A stretch of DNA of 64,000 nt from DASRHY01 sp035650275 (GCA_035650275.1 DASRHY010000129.1:1-64000), one strand, 5' to 3'; positions 24,852 through 33,915 are shown, counted from the stretch's first letter. Translations and numbers: made by a program. Notes: generated by a model from the sequence alone, not told the origin.

Positions 24852-24946
24852 TACACACCAGAGCTCTCCCGCATCGTGATTGGTGCCCTTGGGCATGACG
24901 CTGCCGACGGGTCTCGGGCAGCCCTCCGGAGAAGTAGGCTGCGCTC

Positions 24947-26719
24947 GTGGCTCAGATACGGCTCGCTCTCGCCCAGCTGAACGTGACGGTGGGAGACATC
25001 GACGGCAACGCCGACAAGGTCGTCTCCTGGACCCGCCACGCCGCCGAGCGCGGCGCGCATGTGGTCGCATTTCCGGAGATGGCGCTGACCGGGTACCCGG
25101 TCGAGGACCTCGCGCTACGGCGCTCCTTCGTGGACGCCTCGCAGGCCGCGATCACCAAGCTGGCCGCCCGGCTCGCGGACGAGGGCCTGGGCGAGGCGGT
25201 GGTGGTCTGCGGATACCTGGACCGGGCCTTCGGCGCGGCGATGGGTGTCGATCGCCTGGGCCGGCCGAAGGGCTCCCCGACCAACGCCGCCGCCGTGCTG
25301 CACCGCGGCCAAGTGGTCGGCCGGTACGCCAAGCACCACCTGCCGAACTACGGCGTGTTCGACGAGTTCCGGCACTTCGTCCCCGGTGACACCCTGCTGG
25401 TGGTCCGGGTGCACGGCGTCGACGTGGCCATCACGATCTGCGAGGACCTCTGGCAGGACGGCGGCCCGGTGGCCGCCACCCGCGAGGCCGGCGCCGGCCT
25501 GCTGCTGGTGATCAACAGCTCGCCGTACGAGGCGAACAAGGACGACCAGCGCGGAGACCTGGTACGACGCCGCGCCCGCGAGGCGGGGTGTGCGCTGGCC
25601 TACGTGAACCTGGTCGGCGGCCAGGACGAGCTGGTCTTCGACGGCGACTCGCTGGTCGCCGACGCGGCCGGCGAGATCGTCGCCCGGGCGCCGCAGTTCG
25701 ACGCCGGCGGCATGGTGGTCGACCTGGACCTGCCGGCCGCCTCGGAGCCGCCGCCGGCCGAGGGTGCCGGGATGGCGATCGAGCACGTCGTGATCCACCC
25801 GGACCCGCTGCCGCCGTACGAGCCGCTGCCGCACGGGCACGCGCCGCGGCTGATCGACGAGGCAGAGATCTACGCGGCGATCGTGACCGGGCTGCGCGAC
25901 TACGTCGGCAAGAACGGCTTCAAGAGCGTGCTGCTCGGGCTGTCCGGCGGTATCGACTCCTGTCTCACCGCGACCATCGCGTGCGACGCGATCGGGGCCG
26001 AGCACGTGCACGGGATCTCGAACCCGAGCCTGTACTCCACCGAGCACTCCAAGGACGATGCCGCCGAGCTCGCGGCCCGGACCGGGCTCAACTACCGGGT
26101 GATCCCGATCCAGCCGATGGTGCAGCCGTTCCTCGACACGCTCGGCCTGACCGGTGTCGCGGAGGAGAACCTGCAGGCCAGGATCCGGGCGGTGATCTGG
26201 ATGGGCCTGTCCAACTCCGACGGCCACCTGGTCCTTGCCTGTGGCAACAAGTCCGAGGTGTCGGTCGGCTACACCACGATCTATGGCGACGCGGTCGGCG
26301 GCTACGCGCCGCTGAAGGACGTACCGAAGACGCTCGTCTGGCGGCTGGCGAAGTGGCGCAACGCCGACGCCGAGGCGCGCGGCCGGCAACCGCCGATCCC
26401 GGAGAACGCGATCAGCAAGCCGCCGTCGGCCGAGCTTCGCCCGGACCAGGTGGACACCGACTCGCTGCCGCCGTACGACCTGCTGGACGACATGCTCGAC
26501 GACTACGTCGAGCAGGACCGCGGCTCGGCAGAGCTGGTCGCGGCCGGGTTCGAGCCCGACCTGGTCAGCAAGGTGATCCAGCTCGTCGACCACGCCGAGT
26601 ACAAGCGGCGGCAGTACCCACCGGGTCCGAAGATCACGCTGAAGGCGTTCGGCCGAGACCGGCGCGTGCCGATCACCAACGTGTGGCGCGAGGATGCCAG
26701 GAAGGCGACTGAGCACTGA
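24947..26719 (+). CDS. nadE: glutamine-dependent NAD+ synthetase
   Basis: 590 residues. It amidates nicotinic acid adenine dinucleotide with glutamine. The N-terminal nitrilase-type glutaminase has the Glu-Lys-Cys triad at about E44 (VVAFPEMALTGYP), K129 (RYAKHHLPNYGVFDE) and C165 (ITICEDLWQDGG). The synthetase domain has the PP-loop LLGLSGGIDSCLTA and later LACGNKSEVSVGYTTIYGD. The length and order match the fused form; the free-ammonia form lacks the first domain. GTG start. Followed by a repeat-bearing intergenic stretch and panB on the same strand. Confidence 0.95.
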   Translation: MAQIRLALAQLNVTVGDIDGNADKVVSWTRHAAERGAHVVAFPEMALTGYPVEDLALRRSFVDASQAAITKLAARLADEGLGEAVVVCGYLDRAFGAAMGVDRLGRPKGSPTNAAAVLHRGQVVGRYAKHHLPNYGVFDEFRHFVPGDTLLVVRVHGVDVAITICEDLWQDGGPVAATREAGAGLLLVINSSPYEANKDDQRGDLVRRRAREAGCALAYVNLVGGQDELVFDGDSLVADAAGEIVARAPQFDAGGMVVDLDLPAASEPPPAEGAGMAIEHVVIHPDPLPPYEPLPHGHAPRLIDEAEIYAAIVTGLRDYVGKNGFKSVLLGLSGGIDSCLTATIACDAIGAEHVHGISNPSLYSTEHSKDDAAELAARTGLNYRVIPIQPMVQPFLDTLGLTGVAEENLQARIRAVIWMGLSNSDGHLVLACGNKSEVSVGYTTIYGDAVGGYAPLKDVPKTLVWRLAKWRNADAEARGRQPPIPENAISKPPSAELRPDQVDTDSLPPYDLLDDMLDDYVEQDRGSAELVAAGFEPDLVSKVIQLVDHAEYKRRQYPPGPKITLKAFGRDRRVPITNVWREDARKATEH

Positions 26720-26868
26720 CAGCTGCCTGGCGCCACCGCCGTGCGTCGCCCAACCCCGTTCCGCCGACTGGTACCTCCACACCTCCGGCGAGTTCTGCGA
26801 CCGCTCCCGCGACCAGCATCGACCACCCAGTTTCGGCACGCCGGCTGACCACCACCCCGGCGTCGACA

Positions 26869-26958
26869 ACCCCGGCGCCTGAAACCCCGGCGCCTGCAAC
26901 CCCAGCGCCTGAAACCCCGGCGCCTGCAACCCCGGCGCCTGAAACCCCGGCGCCTCCC
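26869..26958 (+). repeat. six tandem 15-bp repeats (TPAPE/TPAPA) in front of panB
   Basis: Six near-identical units of the form ACCCCGGCGCCTGAA or ACCCCGGCGCCTGCA alternate, so the exact period is 30 bases. Unit 3 has one G-to-A change and the last unit degenerates. They stand in the same reading frame as panB (57 codons before its GTG) and would read TPAPE-TPAPA. The frame is open from 26713 to the panB GTG with no ATG, GTG or TTG start. Otherwise 26720-27039 is gene-free. Confidence 0.9.
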
Positions 26959-27039
26959 TCCGGACACCGGCCGGCGCACACCCTGCCCGCCGCGCCGGCC
27001 CTGCCGCCGCCGCGCGAACAACCGCCCGCACCCGCTCCC

Positions 27040-28728
27040 GTGAGCGATGGGTCACAATCCGGCGGGGTCGCTCCGCCTGGTGATGAATGGGACGATGAAG
27101 ACATGGTTGACAACTTCATGTCGGCCGGTACCAACGGCGGCGAGGGTGACGAGGAGATGCCTTCGCCGTACGGGACCGGACCGAATCACAGGACAACCCA
27201 ACGACAGGACGACACCGACTACCGACCCGCGGGCCCGGAGTACGGCGGCTACGGCGATCCAGGATCCCAGCCGACCGCTGGCCCCGCCGGACCGGACCAG
27301 GCACCACCGCGTCCGATCTGGTACCAGCCGGACGCGGACCAACCACCGGTGACGCCCGGATACCCGGTGCAGCCACCGCTGCGCAACGGTCCGGCACCCC
27401 AGGTACAGCAAACACCACCGCCGCCGGCCGAGGACCAGGCCAACTCCTGGTCGCGTCCCCAGCCGGAGACCGAGAACATCTGGCAGTCGCGCGCCCCGCA
27501 ACCGCCGCTACAGCAGCAGCCTCCACAGCGGGACCAGCGCCCGCCCGCGGTGCACCACTCGGCGACCGCCGAACCGGTCACACCCGACGCGTCGGGTGCC
27601 GCCCCTCGGACCGAAGACCAGCCCGACACGGCCGATCTGTCGGCAGCGGCGGCCAACCTGTCGAGTCCTGCGGTCGCGGAGCACGACACAGCACCGGCTC
27701 CCGAGACGCAACCGGCAACCACGGCCGATGCGCAGCCGGAGGCCGAGGTCGAGAACGCGGCGGAGCACGAGGCAGCACACGCCGCACCGGCAGCCGCCGA
27801 TCCGATCGACCAGGCCGCCACGGCGGTCCCGACACCGTCGCCGACCGCCGCGGCGGCACACCAGCCGGAGCACGCTGCCCCGCGACCCTCGGCGACGCCA
27901 CCGTCCGCCTCGGAGGCGCCCGCGCCGAAGAAGCCGAAGCGGATCCGGATCCATCATCTGCGCGAGATGAAGGAGCGCGGCGAGAAGTGGGCGATGCTCA
28001 CGGCGTACGACCAGTACGCCGCGGAGATCTTCGACCAGGCCGGGATCCAGGTGCTGCTGGTCGGCGACTCGGCCGCGAACAACGTGTACGGCTACGAGTC
28101 GACGCTGAGGATCAGCGTCGACGAACTGCTGGCGCTGGCGGGCGGCGTGGTGAAGGCGGTCCGGCACACGCTGGTGGTGGCCGACCTGCCGTTCGGGTCG
28201 TACCAGGGCTCGGCGGAGCAGGCCTTCCACTCGGCGGTGCGGTTCATGAAGGAAGCCGGCGTGCACGCGGTCAAGCTGGAGGGCGGCCGGACGGTCGTGC
28301 CGCAGGTGGAGAAGATCGTCCAGGCCGGCATCCCGGTGATGGGCCACGTCGGCTTCACGCCGCAGAGCGAGCACGGGCTCGGCGGGTACCGGGTCCAGGG
28401 CCGCGGCGACAGTGCCGCCGGGCTGATCGAGGACGCGGTGGCGCTCGCCGACGCGGGCGCGTTCGCCGTCGTGCTCGAGATGGTGCCGGGTGATGTCGCG
28501 GCCGAGATCACCAAGCGCATCCCGGTCCCGACGATCGGGATCGGTGCCGGGCGGGACTGCGACGCGCAGGTCCTGGTCTGGCAGGACATGGCAGGCCTGC
28601 GGTCCGGACCAATGCCGAGGTTCGTCAAAAGGTATGCGGACCTACGGTCCGTCCTGAGCGACGCCGCCACCGCGTACGCGGCCGACGTCGCGTCCGGCGC
28701 GTTCCCGGCCGACGAGCACACATTCTGA
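27040..28728 (+). CDS. panB: 3-methyl-2-oxobutanoate hydroxymethyltransferase with a long disordered N-terminal extension
   Basis: 562 residues as read from the GTG at 27040. The last 270 are a normal PanB: HHLREMKERGEKWAMLTAYD, LLVGDSAANNVYGYEST, VVADLPFGSYQGS, VKLEGGRTVVPQ, GHVGFTPQSEHGLGGYRVQG, and VPTIGIGAGRDCDAQVLVWQDM, with the metal-binding Asp and catalytic Glu. The first 290 or so are low-complexity, rich in Pro, Ala, Gln, Glu and Thr, without domains; ordinary PanB is about 280 residues. Start alternatives are ATG at 27103 (MVDNFMSAG) and an internal ATG in the REMKERG segment. The enzyme makes ketopantoate for pantothenate and coenzyme A. None of the starts has a good ribosome site. 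Confidence 0.9.
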   Translation: MSDGSQSGGVAPPGDEWDDEDMVDNFMSAGTNGGEGDEEMPSPYGTGPNHRTTQRQDDTDYRPAGPEYGGYGDPGSQPTAGPAGPDQAPPRPIWYQPDADQPPVTPGYPVQPPLRNGPAPQVQQTPPPPAEDQANSWSRPQPETENIWQSRAPQPPLQQQPPQRDQRPPAVHHSATAEPVTPDASGAAPRTEDQPDTADLSAAAANLSSPAVAEHDTAPAPETQPATTADAQPEAEVENAAEHEAAHAAPAAADPIDQAATAVPTPSPTAAAAHQPEHAAPRPSATPPSASEAPAPKKPKRIRIHHLREMKERGEKWAMLTAYDQYAAEIFDQAGIQVLLVGDSAANNVYGYESTLRISVDELLALAGGVVKAVRHTLVVADLPFGSYQGSAEQAFHSAVRFMKEAGVHAVKLEGGRTVVPQVEKIVQAGIPVMGHVGFTPQSEHGLGGYRVQGRGDSAAGLIEDAVALADAGAFAVVLEMVPGDVAAEITKRIPVPTIGIGAGRDCDAQVLVWQDMAGLRSGPMPRFVKRYADLRSVLSDAATAYAADVASGAFPADEHTF

Positions 28729-28737
28729 CCACCCCTG

Positions 28738-28788
28738 GTTGCGTCCGAAGAACCTCGCGCTACAGCCACGGGGTTCTTCGGACGCAAC
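28738..28788. terminator. long-stem hairpin after panB
   Basis: Perfect arms GTTGCGTCCGAAGAACC and GGTTCTTCGGACGCAAC (17 bp) with a 17-base loop, lying 9 bases after the panB stop and 20 before the convergent BtuF-like gene stop. No U tract follows, the common actinobacterial style. It probably serves both genes. Confidence 0.85.
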
Positions 28789-28808
28789 GGGAGGATCGGC
28801 AGCCTGCT

Positions 28809-29567
28809 CTAACCACTTGATCGGTGGCCGAGCTGTCGGGTGAGCACCTCGCGGGCCTCGACCAGTGACGGTCCGTACCAGGTCAGGTGACGCCCGGAGA
28901 CGCAGTATGCCGGTACGCCCGGGAACGCCTCCGGCCCGTCGTCGGCTGCGAACGCGTAGGGCTCGTCCGGCAGCACCACGACGTCGTACGGCGGCAGCCC
29001 GCCGAGGTCGATCCGCGGGTACCGCTCGGCATCGTCCGCGAGCACGTTGTCGATGCCGAGCCGCGCCAGCAGGTCGCCGGCGAACGTGTCCCGGCCGAGC
29101 GCCATCCATGGCCGCCGCCAGATCGGTACCAGTGCGGTTCGCCGCGGTCCGTCGTACGGCTCCTCCCACACCACCCACGCGGCCGCCAGCCAGTCCGGTA
29201 CGACGCTGGTCACCGCCGTGAGCAACCGAGTCAGCGAGTCGAGCGACTCGCGGACCGAGGTCGGTGCCGTCACCCAGACCGGGATACCGGCCGACCGCAA
29301 CGCCTCCAGGTCGGGCTCCCGGTTCTCCTCGGCGTTCGCGACCACCAGATCGGGGTTCAAGGCAACGATCGTGCCGATGTCGGGGTTCTTCGTGCCACGG
29401 ACCCGCGTCACCTCGAGATCGCGCGGATGCGTGCACCAGTCCGTCGCGCCGACGAGCAGTGCGCGGTCGGTCTCTGCGATCGACTCGGTCAGCGACGGCA
29501 CGATGCTGACTACCCGGCCGACCGGCGACGGCAGCCGGTGCACGGTGCCCTGGTCGTCGGTCGTCAC
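28809..29567 (-). CDS. BtuF-like periplasmic-binding-fold protein (helical backbone metal receptor)
   Basis: 252 residues. VVSIVPSLTESIAETDRALLVGATDWC, IGTIVALNPDLVVANAEENR and a central helix (IPVWVTAPTSVRESLDSLTRLL) match the BtuF/FhuD type III binding fold for cobalamin or ferric siderophores. No signal peptide or lipobox is seen and no transporter genes adjoin, unlike canonical BtuF. Such soluble versions are frequently annotated as cobalamin-binding proteins. GTG start at 29567; a longer open frame upstream lacks homology. Confidence 0.75.
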   Translation of the reverse strand: MTTDDQGTVHRLPSPVGRVVSIVPSLTESIAETDRALLVGATDWCTHPRDLEVTRVRGTKNPDIGTIVALNPDLVVANAEENREPDLEALRSAGIPVWVTAPTSVRESLDSLTRLLTAVTSVVPDWLAAAWVVWEEPYDGPRRTALVPIWRRPWMALGRDTFAGDLLARLGIDNVLADDAERYPRIDLGGLPPYDVVVLPDEPYAFAADDGPEAFPGVPAYCVSGRHLTWYGPSLVEAREVLTRQLGHRSSG

Positions 29568-29621
29568 GTGAGCATCGTCGCACGGGCTGCACGAGCCCCC
29601 GCGATGTGACAGCGTTGGGTC

Positions 29622-30350
29622 GTGGACCTGACCAAGGCATCGTTGTTGCGAGACCTGCTCGGCGGTACCGAGCTGGCGAGCCGGACCAGCCAGTTCGCGC
29701 ACTCGATGCGGCGGTTCACCACCCGGTCGAGCGGGCTGATGCTGTTCGGCCCGGAGGACGACGAACCGTGGCACCTGACCGCACACATCGACGACGAGGT
29801 CACCCGGGCCGACATCGCCTGGATGAAGCCATCTCTGGTGCGCTGGGCGCCGGCCGCCGGCGCGCCCCCGCATCTCAGCATCGGGCTGGACCGGTTGCGT
29901 GACGTCGGCCGAGGCGAGTCACTGCTTGTGGTGAGTGAGCACCAGCCCGCAACCGCCTTGCTGGAAAGGGTTCACGACGTACGCCGACGCGGCGCGACTG
30001 TGTTCAGCATCGACAACGGTGACACGGACCTCGCATCGCTCAGCCACGAGTCGCTGGTGCCAGCGCTGCTGGTGCCGGCCGCGTTCGGTACCGGCTGGAC
30101 CACTCTCGACCTGCTCGGCGACCGATCCGCGGATCCCGGAACGGGGCGCGAAGCAACTACCTCGGACACACCCGCGGACGCGGCCCAGATAGGTGCCTCA
30201 GACATCGATCGGGACGATCCGGTGGCCGGTTTCGAGATGGCTCAACACCTCGTCAGCCTCGCGGTCGCCGATGACGATCTGACCCGAAGTGGGTGGCGAG
30301 CACGACTTCGGAGCTTCATAGAGCGTGTCGGCGGCGATACGAAAGACTGA
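29622..30350 (+). CDS. hypothetical protein
   Basis: 242 residues, no signal peptide or membrane segment. The N-terminal 90 residues (MDLTKASLLRDLLGG, RFTTRSSGLMLFGPEDDEPW, DDEVTRADIAWMKPSLVRW) look well ordered; residues 100-165 form a Rossmann-like stretch (SLLVVSEHQPATALLERV, ATVFSIDNGD). A 30-residue disordered linker precedes FEMAQHLVSLAVADDDLTRSG. I recognise no family. GTG start, divergent from the BtuF-like gene. Confidence 0.65.
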   Translation: MDLTKASLLRDLLGGTELASRTSQFAHSMRRFTTRSSGLMLFGPEDDEPWHLTAHIDDEVTRADIAWMKPSLVRWAPAAGAPPHLSIGLDRLRDVGRGESLLVVSEHQPATALLERVHDVRRRGATVFSIDNGDTDLASLSHESLVPALLVPAAFGTGWTTLDLLGDRSADPGTGREATTSDTPADAAQIGASDIDRDDPVAGFEMAQHLVSLAVADDDLTRSGWRARLRSFIERVGGDTKD

Positions 30351-30545
30351 CCTGGAACGCACTCATATTGTGCTGATATCCCTTGAAAACAAGGGCTTTC
30401 GGCACTTCACGACAAGTACGGTACGGAACGCCGTCGTGAACAGTGTGTTTGTGGTGCTTTACGTGCGGCGCAACAGTTGCCATCATCGTTGACACGGGAA
30501 ATCCACGGTGGGTTTCTCCTTTCTCAGCCGCAACAAGGAGGCAGA

Positions 30546-31067
30546 GTGCCAGCGAAGAAGGTCGCGACCAAGAGCGCTGCCAAGAAGACAGCCACGAAGA
30601 AGGCCGCGCCGGCGAAGAAGACCACAGCTCGCAAGGTCACCGCCGCCAAGAAGACGGTCACCAAGAAGGTGAGTGCGGCCAGGACCACTGCCGCCAGGGC
30701 TACGGCGAAGAAGGCGCCGGCGAAGAAGACCACGGCAAAGAAGACGACGGCCAAGAAGGCGCCAGCCAAGAAGACCGTGGCGAAGAAGACCACCGCGAAG
30801 AAGACGGCCGCGAAGAAGACCACGGCGAAGAAGGCACCGGCACGGAAGACGGTGACCGCCAAGAAGACCACGGCCAAGAAGACGACGGCGAAGAAGGCGC
30901 CAGCCAAGAAGACCACCGCGAAGAAGACGGTCGCCAAGAAGGCACCGGCGCGGAAGACGGTCGCGAAGAAGGCGCCCGCCAAGACGACCGCGGCCAAGAA
31001 GACCACGGCGCGAAAGACAACGGCGCGGAAGACCACCGCACGGACGGCAACGGCCAAGAAGGCCTGA
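30546..31067 (+). CDS. histone H1-like lysine-rich repeat protein
   Basis: 173 residues composed almost wholly of Lys, Ala, Thr, Val, Pro and Arg in AKKTTAKKAPAKKT-type repeats. This matches the basic tails of actinobacterial HU proteins (HupB/HupS) and eukaryotic H1, but the HU fold is absent, as in chlamydial Hc-type proteins. It should bind DNA non-specifically through charge. GTG start with AAGGAGG 5 bases upstream; an upstream in-frame ATG has no ribosome site. TTGACA at 30489-30494 may be the -35 box. A strong hairpin closes the gene. The reverse strand of such repeats shows spurious open frames. Confidence 0.85.
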   Translation: MPAKKVATKSAAKKTATKKAAPAKKTTARKVTAAKKTVTKKVSAARTTAARATAKKAPAKKTTAKKTTAKKAPAKKTVAKKTTAKKTAAKKTTAKKAPARKTVTAKKTTAKKTTAKKAPAKKTTAKKTVAKKAPARKTVAKKAPAKTTAAKKTTARKTTARKTTARTATAKKA

Positions 31068-31098
31068 CCGGAGGTGCGTCGACGGTCCACGACGCAAT

Positions 31099-31129
31099 GA
31101 GGGGCACTACCGTCCAGGTAGTGCCCCTC
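31099..31129. terminator. hairpin after the H1-like gene
   Basis: Perfect 12-bp stem GAGGGGCACTAC/GTAGTGCCCCTC around a 7-base loop, 32 bases past the stop. It also faces the end of the convergent 62-residue gene and likely terminates both. Confidence 0.85.
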
Positions 31130-31156
31130 GTGCCTGTCCGGCGGTCCGCAGCACGG

Positions 31157-31345
31157 TCAGTCGTCGTTCCACCTCGGGTCGTTGTCCCACTCCTCGTTGC
31201 GCTCCTCGACCTTCTCCAGCGCGCGCGACGCCTCCTCGGGTGACCCGTACGGCCCGAGCCGGTCCGCGGACGCGCAGCCCTGGTACGGCTCCACAGTGTG
31301 GTGCTTCAGGCAGAAGTACCACTCGTTGCTGTGATCGTCTGACAT
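31157..31345 (-). CDS. small conserved actinobacterial protein (SPOR-like name in some annotations)
   Basis: 62 residues. NEWYFCLKHHTVEPYQGCAS, then DRLGPYGSPEEASRALEKV and ERNEEWDNDPRWNDD, matches a small family seen beside map or in similar contexts in many actinobacteria. The Trp-Tyr-Phe-Cys and the Cys in GCA are notable as a possible metal or redox pair. Its function is unknown. It is divergent from map, with 111 bases between the starts. Confidence 0.75.
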   Translation of the reverse strand: MSDDHSNEWYFCLKHHTVEPYQGCASADRLGPYGSPEEASRALEKVEERNEEWDNDPRWNDD

Positions 31346-31456
31346 GGCGGTCGCCACCTCCAAGGTTTCGCCGCCGGACCAGCGGCCCAGGTCGTCCGGG
31401 TCGTCGTCCGCGGTCGTCGTGTGTGGTCCCGTACCCCTCATTACACTGTCCGCATC

Positions 31457-32305
31457 ATGTCGCTTCTCACACCAGGCACGATCTCGCCCCGCCGCGACGT
31501 CCCGAGATCCATCCCACGCCCCGAGTACGTGGACAAGCCGGCGCCGTCGCCGTACGAGGGCTCGTTCGTCACCGAGCCCGACGCGCTGGAGCGGATGCGC
31601 GTCGCCGGCAAGCTGGCCGCGCAGGCGCTGGCCGCGGTGGGTGACGCGATCGCGCCGGGCGTGACCACCGACGAGCTGGACGCCGTCGGGCACGACTTCC
31701 TGGTCAGCCAAGGCGCGTACCCGTCGACGCTCGGCTACCGCGGTTACCCGAAGTCGCTGTGCACCTCGGTGAACGAGGTGATCTGCCATGGCATCCCGGA
31801 CGACCGCCGGCTGAACGACGGCGACATCGTCAACATCGACATCACCGCGTACCTCGACGGTGTGCACGGTGACACCAACGCGACATTCTTGGTCGGTGAC
31901 GTCGACGAGCAGAGCCGGTTGCTGGTGGAACGGACCCGGGAGGCGCTGAACCGCGGGATCAGGGCGGTCAAGCCGGGCCGTCAAGTAAGCATCATCGGCC
32001 GGGTGATCGAGGCGTACGCAAAGCGGTTCGGGTACGGCGTGGTGCGCGACTTCACCGGTCACGGCATCTCGACGTCGTTCCACTCCGGGCTGATCATCCC
32101 GCACTACGACGACGAGCGGTTCGACACCGTTATCGAAACCGGTATGACGTTCACGATCGAGCCGATGCTGACCTTGGGCACGTGGGACTACGACCTGTGG
32201 CCGGACGGCTGGACCGCGGTCACCAAGGACGGTTCGCGTACCGCGCAGTTCGAGCACACGCTGGTCGTCACCGACACCGGCGCCGAGGTGCTCACGCTGC
32301 CCTAG
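31457..32305 (+). CDS. map: methionine aminopeptidase type I (MetAP1c-like)
   Basis: 282 residues. It removes the initiator methionine. Metal ligands are visible in IVNIDITAYLDGVHGDTNATF (two Asp), DFTGHGISTSFH (His), TIEPMLTLG (Glu) and QFEHTLVV (Glu). The 40-residue N-terminal extension with RDVPRSIPRPEYVDKP is the PxxP-bearing segment of mycobacterial MetAP1c. ATG at 31457; TACACT ends 9 bases upstream and may be a -10 box, so the mRNA could be nearly leaderless. The stop overlaps the convergent peptidase gene by 4 bases. Confidence 0.9.
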   Translation: MSLLTPGTISPRRDVPRSIPRPEYVDKPAPSPYEGSFVTEPDALERMRVAGKLAAQALAAVGDAIAPGVTTDELDAVGHDFLVSQGAYPSTLGYRGYPKSLCTSVNEVICHGIPDDRRLNDGDIVNIDITAYLDGVHGDTNATFLVGDVDEQSRLLVERTREALNRGIRAVKPGRQVSIIGRVIEAYAKRFGYGVVRDFTGHGISTSFHSGLIIPHYDDERFDTVIETGMTFTIEPMLTLGTWDYDLWPDGWTAVTKDGSRTAQFEHTLVVTDTGAEVLTLP

Positions 32306-33813
32306 CGGTTGGACGCGCGCCGGACGAAGTCGGCGAGGTCCTTGGACTGCCGCAGCCGGCTCGGCTCGTGCACGTACATCATGTGCCCGGCCTCGTAGTA
32401 GGCGGTCTCGACGTTGCCGCGCAGCTCCTCGGGGATGGCGAGGTGCGCGATCGAGTGCTCGGCACCGAAGTACGGCGTCGCGCCGTCGGTGTAGCCGCAG
32501 GCGACGTGCACCTTGAGATGCGGGTTGGCGCGCATCGCGTCCGCGAGCCGGTCCGCGACGGTGACGTGCTTGTTCTCGAACTCCTTGAACGACCATGCCT
32601 CGTTCACGTTGGTGCTCAGGATCTCGTACGGCATGTCGTTGGTGTACTCGAGCTCGTCACGCACGTAGTGGTTCAGCGCGGCGGTGTACGGGCCCATGAT
32701 CGCGGCCATCGACGGGTCGCCGGCGAACTTCTCCCGCACCGCGTCCGGGTCCCAGCCGGTGAACCGTCCGTCCAGCCGGCCGACCACCTGGCGCCGGTCA
32801 CGCAGCAGCTCGGTGAAGAACCGGACGTGCTCGATCCGCAGGTCCGCGCGGTCGACGTAGTCCTCGCTGAGCCCGGTCAGCGCCGCGGCGCGGGCGACGA
32901 TCTCCGCCCGCTGCTCCGCAGTCAGACGGTTGCCCTGAGCAAGCGCCCACGGGTAGTCGCGGGACGCGAACTCCTCCGCCTCGTCGAGGACGGCGTGCAG
33001 CGACCGGTCGCCATGCAGACCGTGGTGGTGCGCGATCGCGGCGTACGACGGGAGGAACAACACGTACGGCAGATCGTTGCCGGTGGTGAAGTCCAAGGTG
33101 GCGAACTCGAGCACGCTGGAGATCATGATGACGCCGTTCAGGTACATCCCGAACCGGTGCTGCAGGTGCGCCGCGAGACCGGCCGCGCGCGTGGTGCCGT
33201 ACGACTCGCCGGCCAGGAACTTCGGCGACATCCATCGGCCGTTCCGTGACGTCCACAGCCGGATCACCTCGCCGACGGACTCGATGTCGTCGGTGAAGCC
33301 GTGGTAGTCGCCGGGCTTCTCGCCGGTGACGGTGCGCGAGTACCCGGTCGAGACCGGGTCGATGAACACCAGGTCGCTGTCGGCCAGCAGCGTCTCCCGG
33401 TTGTCGGTGAGCCCGTACGGCGGCGGTGCCAGGTCGCCCGCGTCGCCTGACATCACCCTTCGCGGACCCAGCAGCCCGAGGTGCAGCCAAACGCTCGACG
33501 ACCCGGGACCGCCGTTGAACGCGAACGTGACCGGCCGCTTGGTCGGGTCGGCGCCCTCGAGCGTGTACGCGGTGACGAACACCTCCGCCTTCGGTTTGTG
33601 CCCGTCGAAGGTGCCGTCGGTGAGCACCTCCTTGCGCAGCACGATCCGCCCGGCGGTGGCGGTGTACTTCAGCTTGCGGCGCCCGACCGTCAGGGCGTGG
33701 CTGGTGCTGACCAGGTCGTCGACCGGACCGGGATCCGCCGCCGAGGTGTCGGTCGGCGCGCTCCCGTTCTTGCCCTCGTCGTCCTTCGTCGCTGCCTCGT
33801 CAGTCGTCGCCAT
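32302..33813 (-). CDS. S10-family serine carboxypeptidase-like protein
   Basis: 503 residues. VTFAFNGGPGSSSVWLHLGLLGPRR is the oxyanion region, LAGESYGTTRAAGLA contains the nucleophile Ser, VACGYTDGATPYFGA the Asp and YEAGHMMYVHEPS the His of the S10 triad. The first 35 residues are charged and disordered; there is no signal peptide, so it is probably cytoplasmic, unlike fungal carboxypeptidases. It is transcribed from the strand carrying rnpB, about 100 bases downstream of it. Confidence 0.9.
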   Translation of the reverse strand: MATTDEAATKDDEGKNGSAPTDTSAADPGPVDDLVSTSHALTVGRRKLKYTATAGRIVLRKEVLTDGTFDGHKPKAEVFVTAYTLEGADPTKRPVTFAFNGGPGSSSVWLHLGLLGPRRVMSGDAGDLAPPPYGLTDNRETLLADSDLVFIDPVSTGYSRTVTGEKPGDYHGFTDDIESVGEVIRLWTSRNGRWMSPKFLAGESYGTTRAAGLAAHLQHRFGMYLNGVIMISSVLEFATLDFTTGNDLPYVLFLPSYAAIAHHHGLHGDRSLHAVLDEAEEFASRDYPWALAQGNRLTAEQRAEIVARAAALTGLSEDYVDRADLRIEHVRFFTELLRDRRQVVGRLDGRFTGWDPDAVREKFAGDPSMAAIMGPYTAALNHYVRDELEYTNDMPYEILSTNVNEAWSFKEFENKHVTVADRLADAMRANPHLKVHVACGYTDGATPYFGAEHSIAHLAIPEELRGNVETAYYEAGHMMYVHEPSRLRQSKDLADFVRRASNR

Positions 33814-33915
33814 GCGCAGACCCTACGTGGTCCGCGGTCTCCCGAACCGCGTCGAAGAACCGGATGTTGACCGATCCACGGGGACCGGTAGCCAGGCATG
33901 TGGGCGATGCTAGAG

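Noticed and set aside
26503..27134. Minus-strand frames with GAGVSGAGVA-type repeats over the nadE/panB junction
   Set aside because: They are the reverse reading of the TPAPE/TPAPA repeats and overlap the nadE and panB genes; no start signal or protein-like flanks support them.
30380..30405. CCCTTGAAAACAAGGGCTTTCGG as a DosR box before the H1-like gene
   Set aside because: Only about 7 of 14 positions match; it is a short hairpin and could instead act as a weak terminator for the upstream gene.
30483..31097. Several long open frames on both strands across the H1-like gene
   Set aside because: They arise from the AAG-rich repeats; only the plus-strand frame with AAGGAGG and a GTG at 30546 gives a sensible protein.
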